A stretch of 64,000 bases of DNA from SVFI01 sp045588655 (GTDB taxonomy: Bacteria; Bacillota; Clostridia; Lachnospirales; Lachnospiraceae). The position numbers and the translations under genes were made by a program. Location of the stretch: NCBI GenBank assembly GCA_045588655.1, contig JAZNEP010000035.1, positions 133,654-197,653 on the forward strand, given 5' to 3'. Positions within the stretch are counted from its first letter, which is position 1. The number at the start of each line of letters is the position of its first letter. Below the pieces are notes generated by a model. The model saw only the letters and a list, made by a program, of their open reading frames with translations. It was not told the origin of the DNA and did not search any database. Of this stretch, positions 53,593-63,042 are shown in pieces.

Positions 53593-53616
53593 CAAAATAT
53601 ATAAAGGTATATTTTG
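53593..53616. promoter_or_regulatory. Perfect inverted repeat ahead of the NifU-like gene
   Basis: CAAAATATA (53593-53601) and TATATTTTG (53608-53616), six bases apart. It overlaps a minus-strand TTGACA (53620-53615), so a protein bound here could control the operon. I could not fit a good -10 box to that -35. Confidence 0.5.
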
Positions 53617-53665
53617 TCAAAATCACTTTTTCTATTTTCGCATATTTTCGACAAAAAATCCACAG

Positions 53666-54352
53666 TTATTTTTTGTCTTTTTTTAGTTTGACTTTCTGGA
53701 CAATTTTTCCGTTTGTTTTGTAAATTGAATCTGCATTAACCAACCCTCTTACATTGCACAGAGGATAGATATCTGTGTTACGTCCAACAATCGTTCCAGG
53801 ATTTAAAACGGTATTACAACCAACCTGAACATTATCACCAACAACTGCACCAAACTTGCGGAGCTTGGTATCATATTTTCCGAGTGAGAAGTTAACTTCT
53901 ATATCACTCTTATCATTTTTTATATTGGAAGTGATAACGCCTGCTCCAAAATGTGAGCGGTAACCAAGAATACTGTCACCGACATAATTGTAGTGCGGAA
54001 CCTGTACCTCATCAAATATAATACTGTTTTTAACTTCGGTAGAGTTACCAATTACACAATTTTTACCAATAACAGCACTGCCTCGTATAAATGCACAATG
54101 TCTCACTTCTGTACCTGCATCAATAATACAAGGACCACCAATGTAGGCTGTCGGTGCGACAGTGGCAGATCTTGAAACCCATACATTTTCACCGCGGTAT
54201 TCATACTCTTCCGGTGGAAGCATCGGGCCAAGCTGTTCGATAAATGTTTTGATGGAAGGAAGTACTTCCCAAGGATTTTCTACCGAATCAAACATATATT
54301 TGGCGATAGTGTGTTCTACATCAAGATATTTTTCTACTTTGAATAACTCCAT
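53666..54352 (-). CDS. Left-handed beta-helix (hexapeptide) protein, GlmU C-domain-like
   Basis: 228 residues. After an N-terminal ~60-residue region, hexapeptide repeats run from about 65 to 205 (VSRSATVAPTAYIGGPCIIDAGTEVRHCAFIRGSAVIGKNCVIGNS, then GDNVQVGCNTVLNPGTIVGRNTDIYP). The HYNYVGDSILGYRSHFGAG loop resembles the GlmU acetyltransferase active-site region. No uridylyltransferase domain is present, so it is an acetyltransferase-like or sugar-nucleotide-related protein. Confidence 0.85.
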   Translation of the reverse strand: MELFKVEKYLDVEHTIAKYMFDSVENPWEVLPSIKTFIEQLGPMLPPEEYEYRGENVWVSRSATVAPTAYIGGPCIIDAGTEVRHCAFIRGSAVIGKNCVIGNSTEVKNSIIFDEVQVPHYNYVGDSILGYRSHFGAGVITSNIKNDKSDIEVNFSLGKYDTKLRKFGAVVGDNVQVGCNTVLNPGTIVGRNTDIYPLCNVRGLVNADSIYKTNGKIVQKVKLKKDKK

Positions 54353-54357
54353 TGAAT

Positions 54358-56418
54358 TTACCCTCCATTTTTTTTATTTTTTGAAGTTGATTTATAAAAA
54401 CGCGAAGCATCATGAAATTTTCGCGTTAATAGGTTTTGGTGGTTCGTGTTTTTGACATACTCTGTACGTCTTTGGATAAATCCTTCCAGCTTTTCCATAT
54501 ATTCTTCCGATGTAATAACGCCTTCTGCGACCTGGGTCAATCCCTTTTCCCAGCTTGCAGTTAATTTGGGATCAAGTAGTGATTTGATGGAACAATCCAC
54601 GACATCATAGATACTTTCACCCAAAAGAGTCGGTGTAATAATCTGTGTTTTCTTATTCAAAGAAAGATATTTGTTATTGAAAAGCTTTTTAAGTATTTCT
54701 GCTCTGGTGGCGGAGGTTCCGATTCCGCTACCTTTTATTTGTGCACGCAGCTCATCGTCTTCGATTAGCTGTCCAGCATTTTCCATTGCTAGAATCATAG
54801 AACCGGAATTGTATCGCTTCGGAGGCGATGTTTCGCCTTCTTTTATAACGTACTCATCCACTTGTATTATATCATTTTTTTTCAAAGATGAAAGCATGTT
54901 TAACAAATTCTCATCACAAGTTGTATCCTCTTGGGCATCTTCTGTGTTCTCAGAATCTGTTTTTTCTTTTTCATCCGTTTTATCTTCACTTTTTTTTGAA
55001 AAACTGTATTGTAAAAGTTCTTGATATCCGGCAGTAGAAAGAACTTTGAAGTTTGAAAAAAATGATTCTGTGTCTTTTTGAAGTACAAGTCCTACTTTCT
55101 GATAAATTGCCGGTGGGCAAAAGATACTGAGAAAGCGCCTGACAATGATTTCATATACCTTCGCACTGGTCGGGTGAAGGCTGTTTAAGGCGGAAAGTCC
55201 TTGGCCGGTCGGAATAATTGCATAATGGTCTGTAATGAGTTTGTCATTTACATATTTGGTTTTTGCAATTGTTTCATATGTTTTCTTTTCCAGTATGTAT
55301 TTAACATATGGCGAAACAGATGGAACTGCGCTAAGACCTTTTATATTCTTTGAAATTTCCTTGGCTACCGCAGTTGAAAGTACTCGCGCATCCGTACGAG
55401 GATATGTAGTTAATTTTTTTTCATAAAGCTCTTGTACAATCTGAAGTGTTTGGTCCGGACTGATTTTAAATAATTTGGCGCATTCATTTTGTAATTCGGC
55501 CAGATTAAATAACAGTGGCGGATTTTTAACTTCTTTTTTTCTTTCAACTTTTGCTACCTGTAATGTGAGCGGTTGCGGCTGTGTGAGCATTTGAATGAGC
55601 TCTTTTGCATTCTCTTCTTGTTTGAAGCCGTTTTCTTTATATAAAAGAGGGGATTCAAAATATTGGGATCCCTCTACGGCTTTCCACTCTGCTTCGATTT
55701 TTTTGTTGCCAATTTTTGCAGAGGCGAGAACACGGTAAAATGGTGTTTTTACAAACTCACGGATTTCGCGTTCACGATTTACTACCATTCCAAGGACACA
55801 TGTCATAACACGGCCTACGGAGATAACAACACGATCTTCTCCAAGAAAATTTTTAACATTATAACCATATTTTAAGGTGAGAACTCGTGAAAAATTAATT
55901 CCCATAAGGTAATCTTCTTTCGCTCGAAGATATGCAGAATTGCAAAGGTTATCATATTCGGATAAATCTTTTGCTTCTTTGATACCACGCAAGATTTCCT
56001 CTTCAGTCTGCGAGTCAATCCATACTCTTTTTCGGGATTTTCCTGAAACATTGGCTTGCATTTCTACAAGTCGATATATGTATTCTCCTTCTCTTCCTGA
56101 GTCAGTGCAGACATAAATAACATCTACATCCGGTCGGTTTAAAATATTGCTGACAATTTTAAATTGTTTTTTTACAGAGTCAATTACTTCATATCTAAAT
56201 TGTTCCGGTAAGAACGGTAATGGCTCAATCGTCCAGCGTTTCCATTTTTCATCATAGACTTCAGGATAGCTCATTGTGACCAAATGTCCCACACACCAAG
56301 TTACAATTGCTTCTTCTGATTCCATATATCCATCATGACTCTTCATCTGATATTGAAGAGCTTTGGCAAATTCACGAGCAACACTGGGCTTTTCGGCAAT
56401 AAATACACTTTTTCCCAT
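54358..56418 (-). CDS. topB: DNA topoisomerase III (TopB)
   Basis: 686 residues. Toprim domain with SVFIAEKPSVAREFAKAL and the metal site DSGREGEYIYR (D-x-D-like, about residue 104), then the type IA core with the nucleophile Tyr in TTYPRTDARVLS (about residue 311). The SGIGTSATRAEILKKLF block precedes an Arg/Lys-rich tail without zinc fingers. It relaxes and decatenates single-stranded DNA. Confidence 0.95.
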   Translation of the reverse strand: MGKSVFIAEKPSVAREFAKALQYQMKSHDGYMESEEAIVTWCVGHLVTMSYPEVYDEKWKRWTIEPLPFLPEQFRYEVIDSVKKQFKIVSNILNRPDVDVIYVCTDSGREGEYIYRLVEMQANVSGKSRKRVWIDSQTEEEILRGIKEAKDLSEYDNLCNSAYLRAKEDYLMGINFSRVLTLKYGYNVKNFLGEDRVVISVGRVMTCVLGMVVNREREIREFVKTPFYRVLASAKIGNKKIEAEWKAVEGSQYFESPLLYKENGFKQEENAKELIQMLTQPQPLTLQVAKVERKKEVKNPPLLFNLAELQNECAKLFKISPDQTLQIVQELYEKKLTTYPRTDARVLSTAVAKEISKNIKGLSAVPSVSPYVKYILEKKTYETIAKTKYVNDKLITDHYAIIPTGQGLSALNSLHPTSAKVYEIIVRRFLSIFCPPAIYQKVGLVLQKDTESFFSNFKVLSTAGYQELLQYSFSKKSEDKTDEKEKTDSENTEDAQEDTTCDENLLNMLSSLKKNDIIQVDEYVIKEGETSPPKRYNSGSMILAMENAGQLIEDDELRAQIKGSGIGTSATRAEILKKLFNNKYLSLNKKTQIITPTLLGESIYDVVDCSIKSLLDPKLTASWEKGLTQVAEGVITSEEYMEKLEGFIQRRTEYVKNTNHQNLLTRKFHDASRFYKSTSKNKKNGG

Positions 56419-56421
56419 ATT

Positions 56422-57792
56422 TTATAAATCGTCCATTCCTATTAATGTCAAATTATCTTTAATTTTTGATTCAAGAGTGAGTTTTTCTTCAAAACGTCCA
56501 TTGGCAAACAGATAGATTTGCGAAGGATTCAACCTGGCTTGCTCCAGTACATGAAGATTTTGTTGATAGTCTTCATAGGTTACCATAGGTTTTGTAAAAT
56601 AACAGAAAGCTACAATCGTATTGAAATCCTTGTCTTGACCAATGAAGTCAATTTTTCCGGCTTTGCCTTCAAACAGTCCTGTTTTTTCAAAATGAAACGG
56701 AAAAGCATCTTTGCTATCAGAAAGAATCATATATTCACGACATACAGAAGAAAAATACTCTTCGCAATAGGCATCAAATTCCGGTTTAATATACTGATTA
56801 TAAAACTGTTTGGACGAAAGACAATGAATATCACTATAATTTGGATAAATAAATCGAAACCAAAAGTGTACGTAGTGATTTGAAATTCGATAAATACCTT
56901 TTTTTTGACTGTCACGTCCAGGGGTATCTATGGAAAAAACCTTTTCTACAATCTCAAGTTCCATCAAATGCTTTAGATATACACTGATTTTCGCTCTGGA
57001 AAATCCGGTATGCTGATGTAACTGATTCAGTTTATGCCGTCCTGCGGCAAGAGACGCTAACAAGGTATAATACACAGAGGTCTCACGTAATTCTTCTTTT
57101 ACAAATCGTCCGCCCTCATCAGAGAGAAAGGATTCTTTTACTAATATATGCTTGCAGATATTTTCTTTTAGAGAAAGCGATGGATTAAAATAGTTCCATA
57201 ATCCAGGAATTCCGCCCAGTATACTAAATACTTGTATGCACTCTTTGATAGAGTAGGTAGGGAAATGACAAATGAGATCGGAAAATTTTAATTCTTTCAC
57301 TTTCAGAAAACCTGAAATATCAAGAACGGATTTCCCAAGCCTAGCAACCATACCATTTTCTATAAATCCAATGGATGAACTACATAGAATAATCATAACA
57401 TCATGTTCGCTAAAGGCGTGATGTATCAGTTTAATAAGTGCATTCATAAAGGAAACATCAGCTTTAATCAAATGTTCCCATTCATCAAAAACAAGCACTT
57501 TCTTTTCTGTAACAGAAGTATCGGTCAAAAGTGCGGTAAAAATCTCTTCATAATTCGGATAATCAGATAACTCCGGATAATCCTGTTTCAGTTTTTTACC
57601 AAGTAAAAACTGTTGTTCTCTTGTGCTGGCAGGTGCGGAAAGATAATAAAAAGAATTTTTATCCTGTATAAATTCTTGTAACAAAGTGGTCTTTCCGACA
57701 TTTTTCTGACCATATACCACAATCATTTGACTATCAGGTTTTTGATAAACGGTATTTAAATATTGTAGTTCGTTTGTTCTTCCAGACAACAT
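56422..57792 (-). CDS. AAA-type ATPase with C-terminal DUF234/nuclease-like domain
   Basis: 456 residues of the 'archaeal ATPase' STAND-like group. Walker A is YGQKNVGKTTLLQEF (about 26-40), Walker B KKVLVFDEWEHLI (about 99), then a winged helix (HQHTGFSRAKISVYLKHLMELEIVEKVF) and a C-terminal DUF234 domain. In that domain the usual Glu-x-Lys of the nuclease motif is replaced by FCY in NTIVAFCYFTKP, while the earlier Asp (KIDFIG) is kept, so nuclease activity is unlikely. The role is unknown. Confidence 0.85.
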   Translation of the reverse strand: MLSGRTNELQYLNTVYQKPDSQMIVVYGQKNVGKTTLLQEFIQDKNSFYYLSAPASTREQQFLLGKKLKQDYPELSDYPNYEEIFTALLTDTSVTEKKVLVFDEWEHLIKADVSFMNALIKLIHHAFSEHDVMIILCSSSIGFIENGMVARLGKSVLDISGFLKVKELKFSDLICHFPTYSIKECIQVFSILGGIPGLWNYFNPSLSLKENICKHILVKESFLSDEGGRFVKEELRETSVYYTLLASLAAGRHKLNQLHQHTGFSRAKISVYLKHLMELEIVEKVFSIDTPGRDSQKKGIYRISNHYVHFWFRFIYPNYSDIHCLSSKQFYNQYIKPEFDAYCEEYFSSVCREYMILSDSKDAFPFHFEKTGLFEGKAGKIDFIGQDKDFNTIVAFCYFTKPMVTYEDYQQNLHVLEQARLNPSQIYLFANGRFEEKLTLESKIKDNLTLIGMDDL

Positions 57793-57813
57793 AAAAATTC
57801 CCCATGAAATAAG

Positions 57814-59538
57814 TTATAAAGAAGCGAGTAGTTTATCAATTTCAGATGCAGGCATCGGTTTCCCAAGAAGAAATCCCTGAATACTGTCACAGTTAATCGT
57901 TTTTAAATACTCATACTGTTCCTGTGTCTCTACTCCTTCTGCAACGGTTTCGCATCCCAGTTTTTTTACCATATTGATGATGGATTCTGTAATAACTCTG
58001 GTAGGATTGTCATCTATAACAGTATCTATAAATGTTTTATCAATTTTCAGAGTGTCAATCGGAAGGCCTTTCAAATAAGATAAAGAGGAAAAGCCGGTTC
58101 CAAAATCATCAAGTGAAATTTTGATACCATACTCTTTTAATGTATGCAACTTGTCTACTACAGATTCAAAATCATCGATAAGTACAGTTTCTGTGATTTC
58201 TAATTCAATCAATTCCGGATTAATATTATACTTTTCAATCAGCGATAACAGCTTATGAACAAAATCTTTGCGATTATATTGTATTGCTGAAATATTCAAA
58301 GATAAAACCATCGGATAATGGTATTTTTGATACCATTTTTGATAAGCGCGCAATCCTTCCTCTAATACCCAGTTACCAATTTGAATGATTAATCCGTCTT
58401 TTTCAGCAATTGGAATAAAAACGGAAGGACTAATGAAACTTCCATCATGATTTTTCCAACGAATTAGCGCTTCTACGCCACGAAGGTGCTTGGTGTTTGA
58501 GTCGTATTGCGGTTGATAATATAATTCAAAATTATTTTCAGTAATTGCCTGTTTAAGCTCATCTTCAAGGTGAATGTGTTCCATAAAATCTGTATAGATT
58601 GGCGCTTCGAAATATGCAATATTATTTCGTCCATTTTCACGCGTTTGATTCATGACAATTTCAGCACAATTGATGAGCTCCAGTGGATTCTTGCCGGAAT
58701 CCGGATATTCAGCAACTCCTATACTGATGGTACTTTTAATCTCATGCATACCTGAAGTTGTCAGATAGAATGGTTCATCCATTCTTGTACATATTTTATG
58801 GTACAAAGTATCCACATGATAGTTTCCGTATGGATTATATAGTGCAATGTAATAAATATCTTCATAAAAATGAGATATAATAAGATTTTCTGTTTCAAAT
58901 TCTTTTAAAAACAAACCAAAAAGTTGTGCAAATTCATCTCCAGCAATCATACCTCTGGAATCGTTGATTTTACGGAATTCATCCAGACGAATACAAAGAA
59001 TGGCTATTTTATCATGGCTTTCCTCGGCCCTGCGTACCCATTCACTTAGATTACGAACATAGTAGTTACGATTGAACAGCCCTGTAAGAGCATCATAGTA
59101 TGCCATGTATTTTAATTCTTCTGTTTGGAGTTTATTTTTTGTGATGTCTCTTATACGAATGATTTTTTCACTCGGTTGTAATTGCGAATCATAAGAAATC
59201 GTAACATCAAATTCAAGCCATTTTAATTCAGACATCAGTTCACATTCTACAACCTGTGACGTCTTTTTGGTACGCTCACAGAACAGAGCTGCTTCTAAAG
59301 AAGAATAATATTTGTCTTTTACGCAGCTGAGTATATTTTGTAAATCTGCCCTGTTTTGAACTTGAAAATCAAAATATTGATCCCAACATCCGAGCGTTTC
59401 AAATCTGTCATCGGAAAAAGTATAAAATAAAAAGGCATTCGAAGATGTTCCGCACAACATGCGGAACATCTTATCATTGCCCATAAGTTTTTCGTTCATT
59501 GCTTTTAAGAGCTCAAGCTGGTAATGCATTTCGTCCAT
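57814..59538 (-). CDS. PAS-GGDEF(degenerate)-EAL protein, probable cytoplasmic c-di-GMP phosphodiesterase
   Basis: 574 residues from the ATG at 59538 (AGGAG eight bases upstream; a GTG at 59547 is less likely). No membrane helix. A PAS-like domain fills about 20-140, a GGDEF domain about 150-300 has YEDIY at the signature site, and the EAL domain (about 315-570) is complete: EALIRWKNHDG, LEITETVLIDD, DDFGTGFSSLSYL, DTLKIDKTF and AEGVETQEQY. It should degrade c-di-GMP only. Second such protein in the window. Confidence 0.92.
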   Translation of the reverse strand: MDEMHYQLELLKAMNEKLMGNDKMFRMLCGTSSNAFLFYTFSDDRFETLGCWDQYFDFQVQNRADLQNILSCVKDKYYSSLEAALFCERTKKTSQVVECELMSELKWLEFDVTISYDSQLQPSEKIIRIRDITKNKLQTEELKYMAYYDALTGLFNRNYYVRNLSEWVRRAEESHDKIAILCIRLDEFRKINDSRGMIAGDEFAQLFGLFLKEFETENLIISHFYEDIYYIALYNPYGNYHVDTLYHKICTRMDEPFYLTTSGMHEIKSTISIGVAEYPDSGKNPLELINCAEIVMNQTRENGRNNIAYFEAPIYTDFMEHIHLEDELKQAITENNFELYYQPQYDSNTKHLRGVEALIRWKNHDGSFISPSVFIPIAEKDGLIIQIGNWVLEEGLRAYQKWYQKYHYPMVLSLNISAIQYNRKDFVHKLLSLIEKYNINPELIELEITETVLIDDFESVVDKLHTLKEYGIKISLDDFGTGFSSLSYLKGLPIDTLKIDKTFIDTVIDDNPTRVITESIINMVKKLGCETVAEGVETQEQYEYLKTINCDSIQGFLLGKPMPASEIDKLLASL

Positions 59539-59587
59539 GATAAGCACTCCTATAAGGTGGTTTGCTCTCTAAGTTACTATGATTTGA

Positions 59588-60673
59588 TTATTTCTTTGTA
59601 ATAAATCCTTTTGCTTTTAACAATTCAGCACAAAGCACAGCGCCGCCGGCTGCACCACGAACTGTATTGTGTGAAAGACCAACAAATTTGAAATCATAAA
59701 TGCTGTCTTCACGGATACGACCGATAGATACGCCCATACCATTTTCGTAATCAACATCTAACTGAACCTGTGGTCTGTTATCCTCTGTCATATAGCGCAT
59801 AAACTGCTTTGGTGCGCTTGGAAGAGCAAGTTCCTGAGGAACACCACTATAACTTTCAAGTTTTTCGATTAACTGTTCTTTGGTTGGTTTCTTTCTGAAC
59901 TTCACAAATACAGCTGCTGTATGTCCGTTAAGAACAGGTACACGAATACACTGGCATGTAATCTTAGGCTCCTGTGCGCATACAATTTCACCATTTTCTA
60001 CTTTACCGAAGACACGGAGAGGTTCTTTTTCACTCTTCTCTTCCTCGCCACCAATAAATGGGATAATGTTTTCTACCATTTCAGGCCAGTCTTTAAATGT
60101 TTTTCCGGCTCCTGAAATAGCCTGATATGTAGTAGCTACTACCTCATATGGTTCAAATTCTCTCCATGCATATAATACAGGCGCATAACTCTGGATTGAA
60201 CAATTTGGTTTTACTGCAATAAATCCTCTTGTAGTACCAAGACGTTCTTTTTGTGATGCAATGACATCTGTATGTGCATCATTAATCTCCGGAACAATCA
60301 TCGGAACATCAGGGGTCCATCTGTGAGCAGAGTTGTTTGAAACAACCGGTGTTTCTGTTTTTGCATACTCTTCTTCAATGGCTTTGATTTCGTCTTTTGT
60401 CATATCAACTGCTGAAAATACAAAGTCAACCTGAGAAGCGACTTCCTGTACTTCGTTTACATTCATAACGACGATGTTTTTTACTGCTTCTGGCATTGGA
60501 GTTGTCATTTTCCATCTTTCGCCTACTGCTTCTTCATATGTTTTGCCGGCTGAACGTGGGCTTGCAGCGATTGTTGTCACTTCAAACCATGGATGATTTT
60601 CAAGTAAAGAGATAAATCTCTGACCTACCATTCCTGTTCCACCTAAAATTCCTACTTTTAATTTTTCACTCAT
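59588..60673 (-). CDS. asd: Aspartate-semialdehyde dehydrogenase (archaeal/fungal-type)
   Basis: 361 residues from the ATG at 60673 (GAGGAG site). It reduces aspartyl phosphate to the semialdehyde for Lys, Met and Thr. The NADP loop is VGILGGTGMVGQRF and the nucleophile Cys is in AVKPNCSIQSY (about 160); NNSAHRWTPDVPMIVPEIN and GHTAAVFVKFR are typical of the archaeal/fungal branch rather than the enterobacterial one. It lies downstream of argH on the same strand. Confidence 0.95.
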   Translation of the reverse strand: MSEKLKVGILGGTGMVGQRFISLLENHPWFEVTTIAASPRSAGKTYEEAVGERWKMTTPMPEAVKNIVVMNVNEVQEVASQVDFVFSAVDMTKDEIKAIEEEYAKTETPVVSNNSAHRWTPDVPMIVPEINDAHTDVIASQKERLGTTRGFIAVKPNCSIQSYAPVLYAWREFEPYEVVATTYQAISGAGKTFKDWPEMVENIIPFIGGEEEKSEKEPLRVFGKVENGEIVCAQEPKITCQCIRVPVLNGHTAAVFVKFRKKPTKEQLIEKLESYSGVPQELALPSAPKQFMRYMTEDNRPQVQLDVDYENGMGVSIGRIREDSIYDFKFVGLSHNTVRGAAGGAVLCAELLKAKGFITKK

Positions 60674-60743
60674 GTTTTTTCTCCTCATATGATTATTCTA
60701 TTTTGTTCACCGACATATCGTCGGAAATTGACTTAATAATACG

Positions 60744-62123
60744 TTATTCTTCCTGTAAATAATTTTCACACAGATGTATTACCCTGTTCATGGCCTCCGG
60801 ACCCGGAGCACCGATGGTTAAACGTTTTTCAACACAGGTCTTTAATGATACAGCGTCAAAAATATCAGGTTCAAACACTTCACTGATTTCCTTTAGCTCT
60901 TCCATACTCATCTCATGAATGGCTTTTTCTTTTTCAATGCAGGTAAGAACCAGTTTTCCAATGATACTATGTGCATCTCGGAAAGGCACACCGTGATTTA
61001 CAAGATAATCTGCAGCATCCGTTGCATTAGTAAATCCGTTCATCGCGCTATTTGCCATGATTTCTTTATTAAATTTCATGGTACGGATCATACCGGTAAA
61101 CAGAGCAAGACAACCTTTTACTGTATCTATTGCATCAAAGGTGAGTTCTTTATCTTCCTGCATGTCTTTATTGTAAGCAAGAGGAATACCTTTCATCGTG
61201 GTCAGAATCGACATAAGAGATCCATATACACGACCTGTTTTTCCGCGAACCAGCTCTGCAATATCCGGATTTTTTTTCTGTGGCATAATACTGCTTCCGG
61301 TTGAATATGCGTCATCAATTTCAACAAACTGATATTCATTGGAATTCCAAATAATAATCTCTTCACAAAAACGACTAAGATGCATCATGATGGTTGATAA
61401 TGCGGAAAGAAATTCAATGATATAATCTCTGTCGGACACGGAATCCATACTGTTTAAAGTTGGTCCTTCAAAACCAAGAAGAGATGCCGTATATTCTCTG
61501 TCCAAAGGATAGGTGGTTCCGGCTAAAGCGCCACTTCCGAGCGGACAAAAGTTCATTCGTTTGTAAATGTCCTTCATACGGGATCTGTCTCTGCGGAACA
61601 TCTCGAAATAAGCACTCATGTGATGAGCCAAAGTAATCGGCTGTGCTTTTTGGAGATGTGTAAAGCCAGGCATATAGGTTTCCACATTTTCTTTCATAAT
61701 ATCAAGAAGTACTGACAAAAGTTCTTTTAACAGTTCGTCGACAGCAACAACCTCGTTCCTGGTATAAAGTCTCATATCAAGTGCTACCTGATCATTTCGG
61801 CTGCGTCCGGTATGGAGTTTTTTTCCTGCATCTCCAATCCTGTCAATGAGATTTGCTTCTACGAAACTATGTATATCTTCATATTCATTCGTGATATCGA
61901 GCTTTCCTTGCTCTACATCCTCACGAATGGATGTTAATCCTTTTACAATCGCATCTTTTTCTTCAGCGGTTAGAATACCCTGTTTTTCAAGCATCACAAC
62001 ATGGGCAATACTACCCTCTACGTCCTGATGAAAGAATTTTTGGTCAAACGAAATGGATGCATTAAAATTATATACTAGCTGGTCGGTATCCTTGGTAAAT
62101 CGACCGCCCCATAACTGAGCCAT
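60744..62123 (-). CDS. argH: Argininosuccinate lyase ArgH
   Basis: 459 residues, standard length. It splits argininosuccinate to arginine and fumarate. The superfamily signature GSSIMPQKKNPD (about residues 281-292, catalytic Ser) is intact, with HTGRSRNDQVA and the THLQKAQPITLAHH block. TGGAGGTAGT precedes the ATG. argG is not adjacent. Confidence 0.97.
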   Translation of the reverse strand: MAQLWGGRFTKDTDQLVYNFNASISFDQKFFHQDVEGSIAHVVMLEKQGILTAEEKDAIVKGLTSIREDVEQGKLDITNEYEDIHSFVEANLIDRIGDAGKKLHTGRSRNDQVALDMRLYTRNEVVAVDELLKELLSVLLDIMKENVETYMPGFTHLQKAQPITLAHHMSAYFEMFRRDRSRMKDIYKRMNFCPLGSGALAGTTYPLDREYTASLLGFEGPTLNSMDSVSDRDYIIEFLSALSTIMMHLSRFCEEIIIWNSNEYQFVEIDDAYSTGSSIMPQKKNPDIAELVRGKTGRVYGSLMSILTTMKGIPLAYNKDMQEDKELTFDAIDTVKGCLALFTGMIRTMKFNKEIMANSAMNGFTNATDAADYLVNHGVPFRDAHSIIGKLVLTCIEKEKAIHEMSMEELKEISEVFEPDIFDAVSLKTCVEKRLTIGAPGPEAMNRVIHLCENYLQEE

Positions 62124-62158
62124 ATCATACTACCTCCATCATATTAAATCTAAATTTG

Positions 62159-62187
62159 ATATTATCACATATATAACATGAATTCAA
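62159..62187 (-). promoter_or_regulatory. argH promoter
   Basis: On the minus strand: TTGAAT (62187-62182) and TAATAT (62164-62159), 17-base spacer. A TGAATTCA dyad overlaps the -35 but does not have the spacing of an ArgR box. Confidence 0.55.
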
Positions 62188-62280
62188 GAAAACAAATGGA
62201 ATTTGACAAGTAATTCGTGTATTTTCTCACACGGTGTCTCTACTTTTATCATATGATATTAAAAAAGAATGGAGAAAATT

Positions 62281-63042
62281 ATGTCAGAATTATTGTTAGA
62301 ATGTAATGATGTGTCATTCGCTTATCATACGCCGAAAGGCGAAATTCCTGTAATCCTCAACATGAATTTCAAAATATATCGGGGTGAATTTGTCTCGATT
62401 GTCGGCCCAAGTGGCTGTGGTAAATCGACGTTATTGAATTTGATGACTCATATGTTGACGCCTGAAGAAGGTCAGATTCGTTATTTAGAAAATGAAAAAC
62501 CAACAAAGACATTTGGTTATATGCTACAGCAGGATCAGCTGTTCGAATGGTATGATATTTGGAAAAATGTCTGTATGGGACCGCAAATTAATCATGAATT
62601 AACCGCTGAACGAAGAGGCTATATAAAGGAATTATTGCATCGTTATGGATTAATGGAATTTATGTACAAAAAACCATCGGAATTATCAGGTGGAATGCGA
62701 CAAAGAGCTGCGATTATTCGGACGCTGGCGATGAAACCGGAACTACTCTTATTGGATGAACCATTTAGCTCATTAGATTATCAAAACAGGTTAAATGCGG
62801 CCGATGACATCGGACAAATTATTCAAAAGGAAGGAAAAACAGCGGTTTTGGTAACACATGACATTGGAGAGGCGATTAGTCTCTCATCTCGAATTCTTGT
62901 ACTTACCAGACGACCAACCACTATAAAAAAGGAATTTATTTTACCGTATCAAAAGCAAAAAATGACCCCTCTTGCTATTCGTAACACAAAGGACTTTGGT
63001 ATGTACTTTAACTTGATATGGAAGGAGTTGAATCAAGAATGA
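62281..63042 (+). CDS. ABC importer ATPase, nitrate/sulfonate/taurine type
   Basis: 253 residues from the ATG at 62281 (GGAG six bases ahead; ATG at 62269 also possible). Walker A GPSGCGKST (about 41-49), Q-loop MLQQDQLFEW, signature LSGGMRQRAAIIRTLA, Walker B LLLLDEPFSSLD and H-loop VTHDIGEAISL. Closest type is SsuB/TauB/ThiZ. It overlaps the permease start (ATGA). No substrate-binding protein gene is in the window. Confidence 0.92.
   Translation: MSELLLECNDVSFAYHTPKGEIPVILNMNFKIYRGEFVSIVGPSGCGKSTLLNLMTHMLTPEEGQIRYLENEKPTKTFGYMLQQDQLFEWYDIWKNVCMGPQINHELTAERRGYIKELLHRYGLMEFMYKKPSELSGGMRQRAAIIRTLAMKPELLLLDEPFSSLDYQNRLNAADDIGQIIQKEGKTAVLVTHDIGEAISLSSRILVLTRRPTTIKKEFILPYQKQKMTPLAIRNTKDFGMYFNLIWKELNQE

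Noticed and set aside
58900..58990. A GDEF string (GMIAGDEFAQLF) in the second EAL protein that looks like an intact cyclase motif.
   Set aside because: It aligns with the earlier GxxxGDxLL helix of GGDEF domains. The true signature position, after the IISHF strand, reads YEDIY.
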